NCBI GenBank assembly: GCA_019912965.1
Contig: JAIOHM010000143.1
Location: 1 to 64,000 of the forward strand
From: Anaerolineae bacterium
GTDB taxonomy: Bacteria > Chloroflexota > Anaerolineae > Aggregatilineales > Phototrophicaceae
Length of the DNA: 64,000 nt
Reading direction: 5' to 3'
Below, in pieces: positions 26,922 to 33,971 of the stretch (position 1 is the stretch's first letter; each line of letters starts with the position of its first letter). The notes below the pieces were generated by a model. It did no database searches. It was not told the origin of the DNA and saw nothing but the letters and a program-made list of their open reading frames with translations. The position numbers and the translations under genes are program-made.

Positions 26922-28403
26922 ATGAATTTGTTTGTGCTTGGAACGGTTTTTCTGCCATTGGGATGTTCATCGCTGGCAGTGCTGACCGCGCGCAGCCGGA
27001 CGCTTCAGCACATTATTGGTCTGCTGGGTAGTTTGCTGGCGTGGGGATGCAGCCTTGCGGTGCTGCTGGCGAATCAGCAGAGTGGGCCGCAGCTTTATCG
27101 CCTGGGCGGCTGGCCGACTCCCTTTGGAATCGTGCTGGTGGCTGACCAACTTTCGGCGCTGTTGAGTGTTATGGCAACCACTGTGATTGTGGCGGGTATG
27201 GTCTACATCCTCGGCAGTAAAGACAAGTCTATGAATTATCCGGTTTCCATCCCCCTGTTTTTGTGTATGGCTGCGGGGTTGAATGGGGCGCTGTATACCG
27301 GGGATATTTTCACCCTGTTTGTGTTCATCGAACTGATGGTGATTTCGTCGGTTATTCTGGTGGCGATTTCCGATAACCGTTATGGACTGGAAGCGGCCAT
27401 CAAATATCTGCTCATCAGCGCGATGGGATCGCTGTTTTTGCTGATCGGTATCGGCGCGTTGTATGCCACCTTTGGTACGCTGACGATGGCCGATATCGCC
27501 CAACTGCTGGCGACGGGTGAACGCCCGCTGCTGGCACAGGCCGCCGCTGTGATGCTGATGTGTGCCTTTTTGCTCAAAAGTGCGGTTTTCCCGTTCCACT
27601 TCTGGCAGCCGGATTTTCATACCACCGCACCAACACCAGTGGGTGCAATGTTGTCATCCATTGTGGTGAAGGTTGGCATCTACGGCATCATTCGCATCAT
27701 CACCTTGATGTTCACTACTGAAGCCCCGCTGATCGAAAATCTGCTGCTGGTGCTGGGGTTGATCGGGATTTTCTTCGGCAGTTTGGGCGCGTTACGGACA
27801 TACGATGCCAAACGGATTCTGGCTTATTCGACCTTTGGTCAAATCGGATTCATTCTGGTCGGAATTGGATGGGGTACGCCGCTGGCATTGGTTGGGGCGC
27901 TGGTTTATGCCTTTAACCACGCTTTCATCAAAGCGGCTCTGCTGATGATTACGGGCGTGGTCGCCAGCCGGACGCTGAACAAGACCGCGCGTTTGAGCGA
28001 ATTGGGCGGCGTTGGCAAATCAATGGCCTTTACGGGAATACTGTACTTTTTAGGCGGCATGGCACTGGCTGGTGTACCGCCATTGAACGGTTTCATCGGC
28101 AAAGTGGCGTTGGCGCGCAGCGGCATCAACAGTCAAAACTGGGTGACTCTGGGTTTGGTGATCGGCGCGGGAATTCTCACTCTGCTGTACATGATGCGAA
28201 CCTGGCAGCATATTTTTCAGCGTGAATCGGAGCAGGATTTACATCTGAAGCCAACCGGGGATAGTCCGCTGGCTCCTACGCTGTTGATCGCCTGTTGCAT
28301 CGCGTTTGGGCTATATGCCGCGCCGCTGGTTGATCTGGCGACGCTGGCGGTAGCCCAGTTGGGCGATCCACAAATCTATATCCGCGCGGTTTTAGGAGGT
28401 TGA
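26922..28403 (+). CDS. mrpD: Mrp antiporter subunit D (NuoN/NuoM-like)
   Basis: The 493-residue protein has about 14 spans and is homologous to the proton-pumping subunits of complex I. The key Glu in TLFVFIELMVISSVILVAIS and Lys in CAFLLKSAVFPFHFWQPDFHTTAPTPVGAMLSSIVVKVGIYGIIRI are present, as is KTARLSELGGVGKSMAFTGILYFLGGMALAGVPPLNGFIGK. It forms the second ion pathway of the Mrp complex. AGGAGGT near its 3' end serves the next gene. Confidence 0.95.
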   Translation: MNLFVLGTVFLPLGCSSLAVLTARSRTLQHIIGLLGSLLAWGCSLAVLLANQQSGPQLYRLGGWPTPFGIVLVADQLSALLSVMATTVIVAGMVYILGSKDKSMNYPVSIPLFLCMAAGLNGALYTGDIFTLFVFIELMVISSVILVAISDNRYGLEAAIKYLLISAMGSLFLLIGIGALYATFGTLTMADIAQLLATGERPLLAQAAAVMLMCAFLLKSAVFPFHFWQPDFHTTAPTPVGAMLSSIVVKVGIYGIIRIITLMFTTEAPLIENLLLVLGLIGIFFGSLGALRTYDAKRILAYSTFGQIGFILVGIGWGTPLALVGALVYAFNHAFIKAALLMITGVVASRTLNKTARLSELGGVGKSMAFTGILYFLGGMALAGVPPLNGFIGKVALARSGINSQNWVTLGLVIGAGILTLLYMMRTWQHIFQRESEQDLHLKPTGDSPLAPTLLIACCIAFGLYAAPLVDLATLAVAQLGDPQIYIRAVLGG

Positions 28404-28891
28404 TGATGACTTTTTATCTGATGACAGCCGTCCCAATGGGTTTGGTATGGGCAGCGATTGCCAATACTGCCCCGGTTGAAAGTTTCATTCTGGGCTTCCT
28501 GATCAGTCTGTTGGTGCTGGCAATGCTGCGTCCGCCGTTCGCCCCGGTTCGGTGGGGACGGCTTCCGGGGCAGATCGTTAATTTAATTCTGTACACCCTG
28601 CTGATGTTCCGCGATATTTTTCTTTCCAGCATCGATGTAGCCCGACGGGTGCTTTCGCCTACTATGCCGCTGCGACCGGGTATTGTGGCTGTTCCCACGC
28701 AGGATGCTGATGAACGCGAAATGATCGCCGCCCTCAGTGCCCATAACATCACCATTACCCCCGGCGAACTGGTGGTGGACTTTGAGGGAAATCACACCAT
28801 GTATGTTCACTGTCTGGATGTTGAGGCAACCAGTCAGACCGCAGCGACCGCGCAATCCAGACGGCTGCGGCTGTTAAAGAAGATTCTGTAA
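28403..28891 (+). CDS. mrpE: Mrp antiporter subunit E
   Basis: The 162-residue product has two or three N-terminal spans and a cytoplasmic tail, with the family features NLILYTLLMFRDIFLSSIDVARRVLSPTMPLRPGIVAVP and ALSAHNITITPGELVVDFEGNHTMYVHCLDVE. Two ATG codons (28403, 28406) follow an AGGAGGT site at 28394-28400; the second has better spacing. The start overlaps the mrpD stop (TGATG). Confidence 0.93.
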   Translation: MMTFYLMTAVPMGLVWAAIANTAPVESFILGFLISLLVLAMLRPPFAPVRWGRLPGQIVNLILYTLLMFRDIFLSSIDVARRVLSPTMPLRPGIVAVPTQDADEREMIAALSAHNITITPGELVVDFEGNHTMYVHCLDVEATSQTAATAQSRRLRLLKKIL

Positions 28892-28901
28892 GGGGTTTAT
28901 C

Positions 28902-29177
28902 ATGAGCGATGTCGTGAATTTTGTTGTGCAGGCTGCGCTGGTTTTGCTCATTATGCTGCTTTTGCCCTGTGCCTACCGGGTGCTGCGCGGCCCGACGCCC
29001 GCCGACCGTTTACAGGCCACCGACACCATGACCACACTGCTGATTGGCATCATCGTCCTGCTGGCGCTGGTGCAGCGCAGCACTTTTGTAGTCGATGTTG
29101 GCATGGCGCTGGCGGCATTCAGCTTTGTGGGAACGCTGGCCGTCTCGCGTTATTTGTGCGAAGGCAAAGTCTTTTAG
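28902..29177 (+). CDS. mrpF: Mrp antiporter subunit F
   Basis: This 91-residue three-span subunit has the MrpF signature YRVLRGPTPADRLQATDTMTTLLIGIIVLLAL and ends in FVGTLAVSRYL. It lies 10 bases after mrpE in the same operon. Confidence 0.94.
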   Translation: MSDVVNFVVQAALVLLIMLLLPCAYRVLRGPTPADRLQATDTMTTLLIGIIVLLALVQRSTFVVDVGMALAAFSFVGTLAVSRYLCEGKVF

Positions 29178-29219
29178 TCGTTAGCTGGAACGTTTGGGTT
29201 GTTATGAGGAGATCGAAAT

Positions 29220-29549
29220 ATGGGATTGGGTGAAGTTTTAGGGCTACTGGCGCTGGGTTTCGGTGTCTTTTTCTGCGTGGTCGGCATCATCGGTTTGCTG
29301 CGTTTCCCGGATGTGTACTGCCGCATTCACGCTTCTGGCAAAGTTTCTACAGTGGGTATCGTTGGGCTGCTGGTCGGGGCATCATTGTTAATGCCTGAGA
29401 TCACACTCAAGGCGTTGGGGCTGGCGCTGTTTATGGTAATTGCCTCGCCCATTGCTTCCCACGCCATCGCTTCCGCTGCTTATCGTCAGGGTGTGCCGTT
29501 GGTGCTGGTTGCGCGGGATGATCTGGCAGGGCGGGGCGAAACTTTGTAG
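29220..29549 (+). CDS. mrpG: Mrp antiporter subunit G
   Basis: This 109-residue three-span subunit has the MrpG pattern LGFGVFFCVVGIIGLLRFPDVYCRIHASGKVSTVGIVGLLVG and FMVIASPIASHAIASAAYRQGVPL. GGAG precedes the ATG by about 8 bases. It is the last gene of the operon, followed by a 9-bp hairpin. Confidence 0.94.
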   Translation: MGLGEVLGLLALGFGVFFCVVGIIGLLRFPDVYCRIHASGKVSTVGIVGLLVGASLLMPEITLKALGLALFMVIASPIASHAIASAAYRQGVPLVLVARDDLAGRGETL

Positions 29550-29560
29550 ACCCACAATGA

Positions 29561-29582
29561 GGGACAGACCGCCGTCTGTCCC
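29561..29582. terminator. Terminator-like hairpin at the end of the mrp operon
   Basis: GGGACAGAC pairs perfectly with GTCTGTCCC around CGCC, 11 bases after the mrpG stop. The gene on the other side ends at 29637 on the opposite strand, so the hairpin is in convergent position. A clear T-run is missing. Confidence 0.6.
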
Positions 29583-29636
29583 CTGACATTACTATTGCAC
29601 CACCAAATAACCGCCAGCCACACGAAATCAATGCGG

Positions 29637-31115
29637 TTATTGCAATTCTGTGGTGGGTTGCAGCGTCAATGTGCGCTCATCTTCTACGCGCTCCACCGCC
29701 CAGCCTTCTGTGCCATCTGGTGTGCGGATTTTCCACCAAGAGAGATTATCTACAATCTGCGGCCCTTCCAGCAGCGTAACGATTGTGCCCGGTTCCAATT
29801 CAAACACGATGCTGAAACTGCGTCCTGCACCCTCACGCGCCCGCAGGGTATCGCCCTCGGTCGTGGTCACCACTGCCTGCTGACCTGCTGCCAGCGCGGG
29901 CTGAAGTGTTTGCTCAGTTTCGACGCGCTCCACTGCCCAACCAATTTCGCCCGCTACCGTCTGTACCCGCCACCAGTTGTACCCGTCATTCTTGCGCGGC
30001 CCTTCCAGCAGCGTGACCACGGTATCGCGTTCCAGTTTGACGAGAATCTCGAATTCCAGCCCCGGCCCGCTGCGAAGGTTCAAACGGTCGCCTTCGGTCG
30101 TAAACACCACTGCCTGTGTGTCTACTTTCAGATCGAAAGTGTCGAAGGCTTCGTCGTTCGATTCAACCTGACCTTCACCTGTGATTTCCACCGTCAGCGC
30201 CAATGTACCCACACTACCGCCGCCAGCATGGGTGACCAGCAGTGTATATTCGCCCGCTTCAGGAATGGTGTAACGTACCACCGCGTCCAGATTCACGCCG
30301 CTGTCATCGTCAAAGATAACTGCCGCACCGTCCGCATTCAGAATGACGAGCAGTGGATCAACGGATGAACCTGCCTCGGCACGAGCAGCCGCCCGTACAA
30401 TTTGTCCGGTTTCAGCACTGAACGGAACGCGGAAGACCGTGCCTTCGCTCATTTCCAACGTCTCGCCCGCTTGTACATCACTGATCTGCATATCGACCGT
30501 GCGGCTAACGGTCAAATCCACCCAGCGGGCAATATCCGTTAATGCTGCCGGATTTTCCAGAATTTGATATACCCATGCTCGTGACAGATAACCGGATTTG
30601 TAAGTTGGATCGAGTTCCAGTGCTTCCGTCAAATCGGCAATCGCCGCCTCAAATTCCCCAAGTTCAGTATGCAGCAGGCCGCGATTGTAGTACGGAATGT
30701 ACTTTTCCTCGTTCGGCACTTCAATCGCCCGATCATAATCCGCCATCGCCCGGTCGTAATCGCCCCGGTTGAAGTAGATGTTGCCCCGATTATTCAACGA
30801 AGCCGAGTCGTCCGGCAGAATCGCCAGCACGGCTGTATAATCCGCCTCGGCACTCGCCTCATCCTCTAACGATTGATAAGCATAACCCCGCCGGAACAGG
30901 GCAAAAGTATTGGATGGATTGAGTTCCAATGCACACCCATAATCAGCGATGACACCTGCCCAGTCTTCATCCAGCCAGCGCGACTCCCCCCGGTCAAGAT
31001 AAGCCTGTTCACCATCCAGATCACAGGTTACATTTTCCTGTGCGCTGATCGGCTGAAAAACCGTAAGCAGTGCCAGCATCAATAACAGTGCCAGCCATCC
31101 GCGTCTTTTAAGCAT
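29637..31115 (-). CDS. Exported TPR protein with two bacterial SH3 domains
   Basis: The 492-residue protein has a signal peptide (to about SAQEN, residue 27). Four to five tetratricopeptide repeats follow (about 40-185, for example LNNRGNIYFNRGDYDRAMADYDRAIEV). A beta-rich domain at about 195-310 includes AGEYTLLVTHAGGG, resembling pre-peptidase C-terminal domains. Two bacterial SH3 domains are near the end (about 345-400 and 425-480, RLNLRSGPG... and TLRAREGAG..., each closing GWAVERVE). It is likely a cell-surface protein that binds proteins or wall polymers; no enzyme motif is seen. The two SH3 units are clear internal duplicates. Confidence 0.88.
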   Translation of the reverse strand: MLKRRGWLALLLMLALLTVFQPISAQENVTCDLDGEQAYLDRGESRWLDEDWAGVIADYGCALELNPSNTFALFRRGYAYQSLEDEASAEADYTAVLAILPDDSASLNNRGNIYFNRGDYDRAMADYDRAIEVPNEEKYIPYYNRGLLHTELGEFEAAIADLTEALELDPTYKSGYLSRAWVYQILENPAALTDIARWVDLTVSRTVDMQISDVQAGETLEMSEGTVFRVPFSAETGQIVRAAARAEAGSSVDPLLVILNADGAAVIFDDDSGVNLDAVVRYTIPEAGEYTLLVTHAGGGSVGTLALTVEITGEGQVESNDEAFDTFDLKVDTQAVVFTTEGDRLNLRSGPGLEFEILVKLERDTVVTLLEGPRKNDGYNWWRVQTVAGEIGWAVERVETEQTLQPALAAGQQAVVTTTEGDTLRAREGAGRSFSIVFELEPGTIVTLLEGPQIVDNLSWWKIRTPDGTEGWAVERVEDERTLTLQPTTELQ

Positions 31116-31224
31116 ATTGCCCCCATATGATGAATTTCGCTTTCAGGAAATTGTGACCCAGGTCAACCTGTCCGACAACCACCCTCTGGCGGAGGCACAT
31201 CTCCATCACAAGACTGAATAACGA

Positions 31225-31875
31225 TCACATCAACATTTCTACTGCTGACCACCACGCACTTAATCCGTAGATAATCAGGAACAGTCCGCTGGCAACCGAT
31301 ACCCATTTCAAGATTCCTGGGCTAATCATCCGGCGCACTACACTCAACAGCAATGCAAGACTGAGCACCCAGGCCATCGCCCCGCCCAGCATGGCGAATA
31401 CTGCCACCAATCCCACTGTACCCACTGGTGGCCAATCACCGTTCCAAGAGGCGAAAAAACTGCCTGCCAGCGCCATCCAGCTAATGATCGTTAGTGGGTT
31501 AAACAACGTCACCAATAACCCCGAACGGAAAATCCGCCAGCGCGACGAACGGCCAGCTTCCCCGCGCATGGTTTCCATATCAATCCGGGTGCGTACTGCA
31601 TCAATGCCCATATAAATCAGCCATGCACCGCCCAATATCCACAAGGCCAACCGGAAGGTGTTGTTCTCGGTATCCAATGTCGAAAGGCCGCCGTAGGCAA
31701 TCAGATAAGCCAGCACCGCGTATAGCGTGTCCGCAACGATTGAACCGACATAAAAATTAAATGCGCTCCAGAACCCGGTCGTTATTGCGCGTTGACTCCC
31801 CGAAATGGTAACCGGGCCGGGAGGCACAGCGACGGCAATGCCGATGACGAAGGCTGCGACGATCATAGCGAACAT
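31225..31875 (-). CDS. LysE family amino-acid exporter
   Basis: The 216-residue product is a six-span LysE/RhtB-type exporter with the N-terminal signature VAVPPGPVTISGSQRAI and SGLLVTLFNPLTIISWMALAGSFFA. The frame is open to 31932, but ATG at 31875 starts the first membrane helix (MFAMIVAAFVIGIAVAVPPG) and has AGGAG about 11 bases upstream. The longer frame would run through the terminator hairpin. The substrate may be a basic or thiol amino acid or another small metabolite. A promoter, alternative helices and an intrinsic terminator all precede it, so expression is likely controlled by premature termination. Confidence 0.9.
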   Translation of the reverse strand: MFAMIVAAFVIGIAVAVPPGPVTISGSQRAITTGFWSAFNFYVGSIVADTLYAVLAYLIAYGGLSTLDTENNTFRLALWILGGAWLIYMGIDAVRTRIDMETMRGEAGRSSRWRIFRSGLLVTLFNPLTIISWMALAGSFFASWNGDWPPVGTVGLVAVFAMLGGAMAWVLSLALLLSVVRRMISPGILKWVSVASGLFLIIYGLSAWWSAVEMLM

Positions 31876-31903
31876 ATTGCGATTTGCTCCTTGTGTAGCC
31901 AAT

Positions 31904-31937
31904 AAAAAAGCCCGGTGTTTAATCTGGAACACCGGGC
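31904..31937 (-). terminator. Intrinsic terminator in the leader of the LysE-family gene
   Basis: On the minus strand GCCCGGTGTT pairs perfectly with AACACCGGGC around an 8-base loop and is followed directly by TTTTTT. It lies 29 bases before the exporter start and about 130 bases after the predicted transcription start, so it sits inside the leader, not at a gene end. Confidence 0.85.
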
Positions 31938-31939
31938 CG

Positions 31940-32064
31940 GTTGACCTTGAGAAGATGTGAGTTTACGTTACACGGTTTAACACCGCCGCCCAACATCGCA
32001 ACCGACGCCAGCAGGCAGTATTATTCTGGTGGTCAAAAAATGGACGTAAACCGTATGTGTACAT
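31940..32064 (-). promoter_or_regulatory. Candidate riboswitch or attenuator upstream of the LysE-family gene
   Basis: On the minus strand the leader contains two mutually exclusive helices. ATACGGTTTA (32047-32056) can pair with TAAACCGTGT (31970-31979), or the overlapping GTTTACGT (32044-32051) can pair with ACGTAAAC (31961-31968). The segment CGGTGTT (31979-31985) next to the first helix can also pair with AACACCG (31913-31919), the 3' arm of the terminator, as an antiterminator. A 33-codon frame starts at 32064, right at the predicted transcription start, with Trp at codons 19 and 25 and several Arg and Cys codons, so ribosome-mediated attenuation is an alternative to ligand sensing. I cannot match it to a known riboswitch class. 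Confidence 0.6.
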
Positions 32065-32071
32065 GCCGTCT

Positions 32072-32101
32072 ATCCTAACCATAAGGCTGGATAGTTGTCA
32101 A
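32072..32101 (-). promoter_or_regulatory. Promoter of the LysE-family gene leader
   Basis: A perfect TTGACA (32096-32101) is followed after 18 bases by TAGGAT (32072-32077) on the minus strand. Transcription would begin near 32065 and run through the structured leader. Confidence 0.6.
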
Positions 32102-32228
32102 GAATTCCAGTCCGCCATGCGAATCTGCTACGTTTCACCCACTACTCTTTCGCTGGTGCTTGCCGATACCCTTCACGCGCTGCTATAATACCGACGATAT
32201 TCCATCGCTTGAGGGAGGGACGCCGCTT

Positions 32229-32945
32229 ATGCAGGGCAACGACAGTTTCCGTCTGGTCGTGCGCCGTGGCCCACAGCCGAATCAGGTCTATGAACTGAAT
32301 AAGGACATCATCACTGTCGGGCGCGACATTACCAATGACATCACAATTAATGACCCGGAAGTGAGCCGCCATCATATGCGCTTCACGCGCGGGGCGGGTG
32401 GATTCACCCTTGAAGACCTGGGTTCGACCAATGGCACCTTCGTCAATGGTCAACGCTTGACTGGCGCGAAACCCCTCAGCAGTGGTGATATGATCGGTTT
32501 GGGGGAAACCGTCACCCTTCAATACGAATTGGCGCGTGGGGTTGCACCTGCTGCTGGCCCGGTTGTCCCGGAAGCCATGCCAACTGCCGCCAATCCGGCT
32601 CGCCAACCCGTGCCGCCGCCAACACCCAGCGCGCCCGCCCAACAACCATCGCCATATGAATACAATCAGCAGCCAGCATACAATCAGCAGCCTGCCTATA
32701 CACCTGCGCCTCCGCAGGCACCACCCGGCGCGGGCTATGATTATGATCCCTATGCTGTGCGCGACGAAGAACCGCGCAACACCACTCGCTGGATTATCAT
32801 CGGCTGTGTGGGTGTAGCCTTGTTCTGCTGCTGCGGCTCACTGGTCGGTTTGTGGCTGGTGGATGCGCTGTGTTTATGGAATCGGCTGCCGATTGTTTCC
32901 GACCTTGTGCGGGCAATCGGTTGGAGTGTCAACTGCCCCGTATAA
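32229..32945 (+). CDS. FHA domain protein with C-terminal membrane span
   Basis: The 238-residue protein has a forkhead-associated domain at about residues 8-95, with all phosphothreonine-binding landmarks: ITVGRD, PEVSRHH and DLGSTNGTFVNG. A long Pro/Gln/Tyr-rich linker follows (about 110-185) and then a membrane helix (about 195-218, WIIIGCVGVALFCCCGSLVGLWLV). The FHA part should be cytoplasmic and bind a Thr-phosphorylated partner. The ATG at 32229 is preferred over the upstream frame because GAGGGAGG lies about 10 bases before it. A strong terminator follows. Confidence 0.92.
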   Translation: MQGNDSFRLVVRRGPQPNQVYELNKDIITVGRDITNDITINDPEVSRHHMRFTRGAGGFTLEDLGSTNGTFVNGQRLTGAKPLSSGDMIGLGETVTLQYELARGVAPAAGPVVPEAMPTAANPARQPVPPPTPSAPAQQPSPYEYNQQPAYNQQPAYTPAPPQAPPGAGYDYDPYAVRDEEPRNTTRWIIIGCVGVALFCCCGSLVGLWLVDALCLWNRLPIVSDLVRAIGWSVNCPV

Positions 32946-32973
32946 GGGTAGTCTGTAATCATCTGGAAAAACC

Positions 32974-32998
32974 GGGCGTAATGTATACGCCCTTTTTT
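32974..32998 (+). terminator. Intrinsic terminator after the FHA gene
   Basis: GGGCGTA pairs with TACGCCC around a 5-base loop, followed by TTTTTT. It lies 28 bases after the stop codon. Confidence 0.85.
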
Positions 32999-33116
32999 GA
33001 TTCAGATTGGCTGCACATGAGTTTTGAGGTGGATAGTTGGCAGTAAATACCAATTGCGATTAGACTGAAAGATGAATGGTATTGAGTGCGGTCTTTGCCG
33101 TACGAAAGGTTATAAA

Positions 33117-33911
33117 ATGAATGACCTCGTGAATGCGATTAAAAACAAATATAACATTTCTGAAGAAGAGGCAAAAAAAGTAGCTGCTGCACTGGTGGTC
33201 GCCAAAAAAGCCAATGAACAATCGGGCGGCGATGCCCCGGCTGGAATGCGTACCATGCGAGCTGGTGGCAGCAGCCCCGATATTATGGGCTTGTTGGGCG
33301 GTCTTCTCGGCGGACAGCAGGGCGGCAGTCAGCAAGGCGGCGCGGATATTATGGGCATCGTCGGCGATTTGCTCGGCGGTGGTCAACAGGGTCAGCAAGG
33401 CGGCCCGGACATTATGGGGCTGGTCGGCGGTTTGCTGGGTGGTGCAGGTGGCAATCAATCCGCTGCACCGCAGGGACAGCAGGGCGGCGATTTGATGGGC
33501 TTGCTCGGCGGCTTGCTGGGCGGTTCAGGCAGTAATCAACCTGCCGCGCCACAGGGACAGCAGGGTGGTGATGATCTGATGGGTTTGCTCGGCGGTTTGT
33601 TGGGTGGCTCAGGTGGCAGCGCACCGCAGGGACAGCAGGGCGGCGATTTGATGGGTTTGCTCGGCGGTTTGTTGGGCGGTGCGGGTGCACCCCAGCAAAG
33701 CAGCAGTGGCACTAATCCGGCCTCCTTGCCACAATCCGGTTTGCCCGCTTCCGGTTTGCCCGCCAATAAACCCAAACCGCAGAAAGAAGATAAGGGCAAT
33801 TTGCAGGAAAACCTCGGTAATATGCTCAAGCCGTCACAGAAAAAACAATCCGGCGGCAAACTGACATCGGGTAAAAAACCCTCTGGCGGCAAAACCAACA
33901 AAAAGCCGTAG
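33117..33911 (+). CDS. Gly/Leu/Gln-rich tandem repeat protein with basic tail
   Basis: I do not recognise a family. The 264-residue protein starts with a helical head (MNDLVNAIKNKYNISEEEA..., residues 1-37). Six copies of a unit D-[IL]-M-G-L-[LV]-G-G-L-L-G-G then begin at residues 55, 77, 98, 125, 153 and 177, joined by linkers of Gln, Gly, Pro and Ala such as APQGQQGG. A Leu-Pro-Ala-Ser-Gly linker and a 45-residue Lys/Gly-rich tail end the chain. There is no signal peptide. The units could form short amphipathic or membrane-inserting helices or drive self-assembly. AAGG precedes the ATG at 33117; the frame opens earlier at 33072. Confidence 0.75.
   Translation: MNDLVNAIKNKYNISEEEAKKVAAALVVAKKANEQSGGDAPAGMRTMRAGGSSPDIMGLLGGLLGGQQGGSQQGGADIMGIVGDLLGGGQQGQQGGPDIMGLVGGLLGGAGGNQSAAPQGQQGGDLMGLLGGLLGGSGSNQPAAPQGQQGGDDLMGLLGGLLGGSGGSAPQGQQGGDLMGLLGGLLGGAGAPQQSSSGTNPASLPQSGLPASGLPANKPKPQKEDKGNLQENLGNMLKPSQKKQSGGKLTSGKKPSGGKTNKKP
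33279..33686 (+). repeat. Six in-frame coding repeats of 63-84 bases
   Basis: Units begin at 33279, 33345, 33408, 33489, 33573 and 33645. All encode the D-[IL]-MG..GGLLGG core with a Gln/Gly linker of variable length. The later copies (from 33489) are closer to each other in sequence than the first two, which suggests recent expansion at the 3' end. Confidence 0.8.
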
Positions 33912-33933
33912 ACCACAATTAAACAATGGTAGG

Positions 33934-33956
33934 AAGGGTTTCAAATCCTCCCTTTT
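33934..33956. terminator. Weak hairpin between convergent genes
   Basis: AAGGG and CCCTT form a 5-bp stem with an 11-base loop, followed by TT. It sits 22 bases after the repeat-protein stop and before the convergent gene ending at 33972. The part ggtttcaaatcc resembles a tRNA T-arm but no tRNA surrounds it. Confidence 0.3.
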
Positions 33957-33971
33957 GTTTACGCATTATCA

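Noticed and set aside
33279..33686. Regular repeats that could be taken for a CRISPR array
   Set aside because: Units are in frame, differ in length by multiples of three and encode a protein repeat; no unique spacers or cas genes are present.
33931..33956. tRNA-like T-arm text (ggtttcaaatcc)
   Set aside because: No acceptor, D or anticodon arm surrounds it; it is better read as a weak hairpin between convergent genes.
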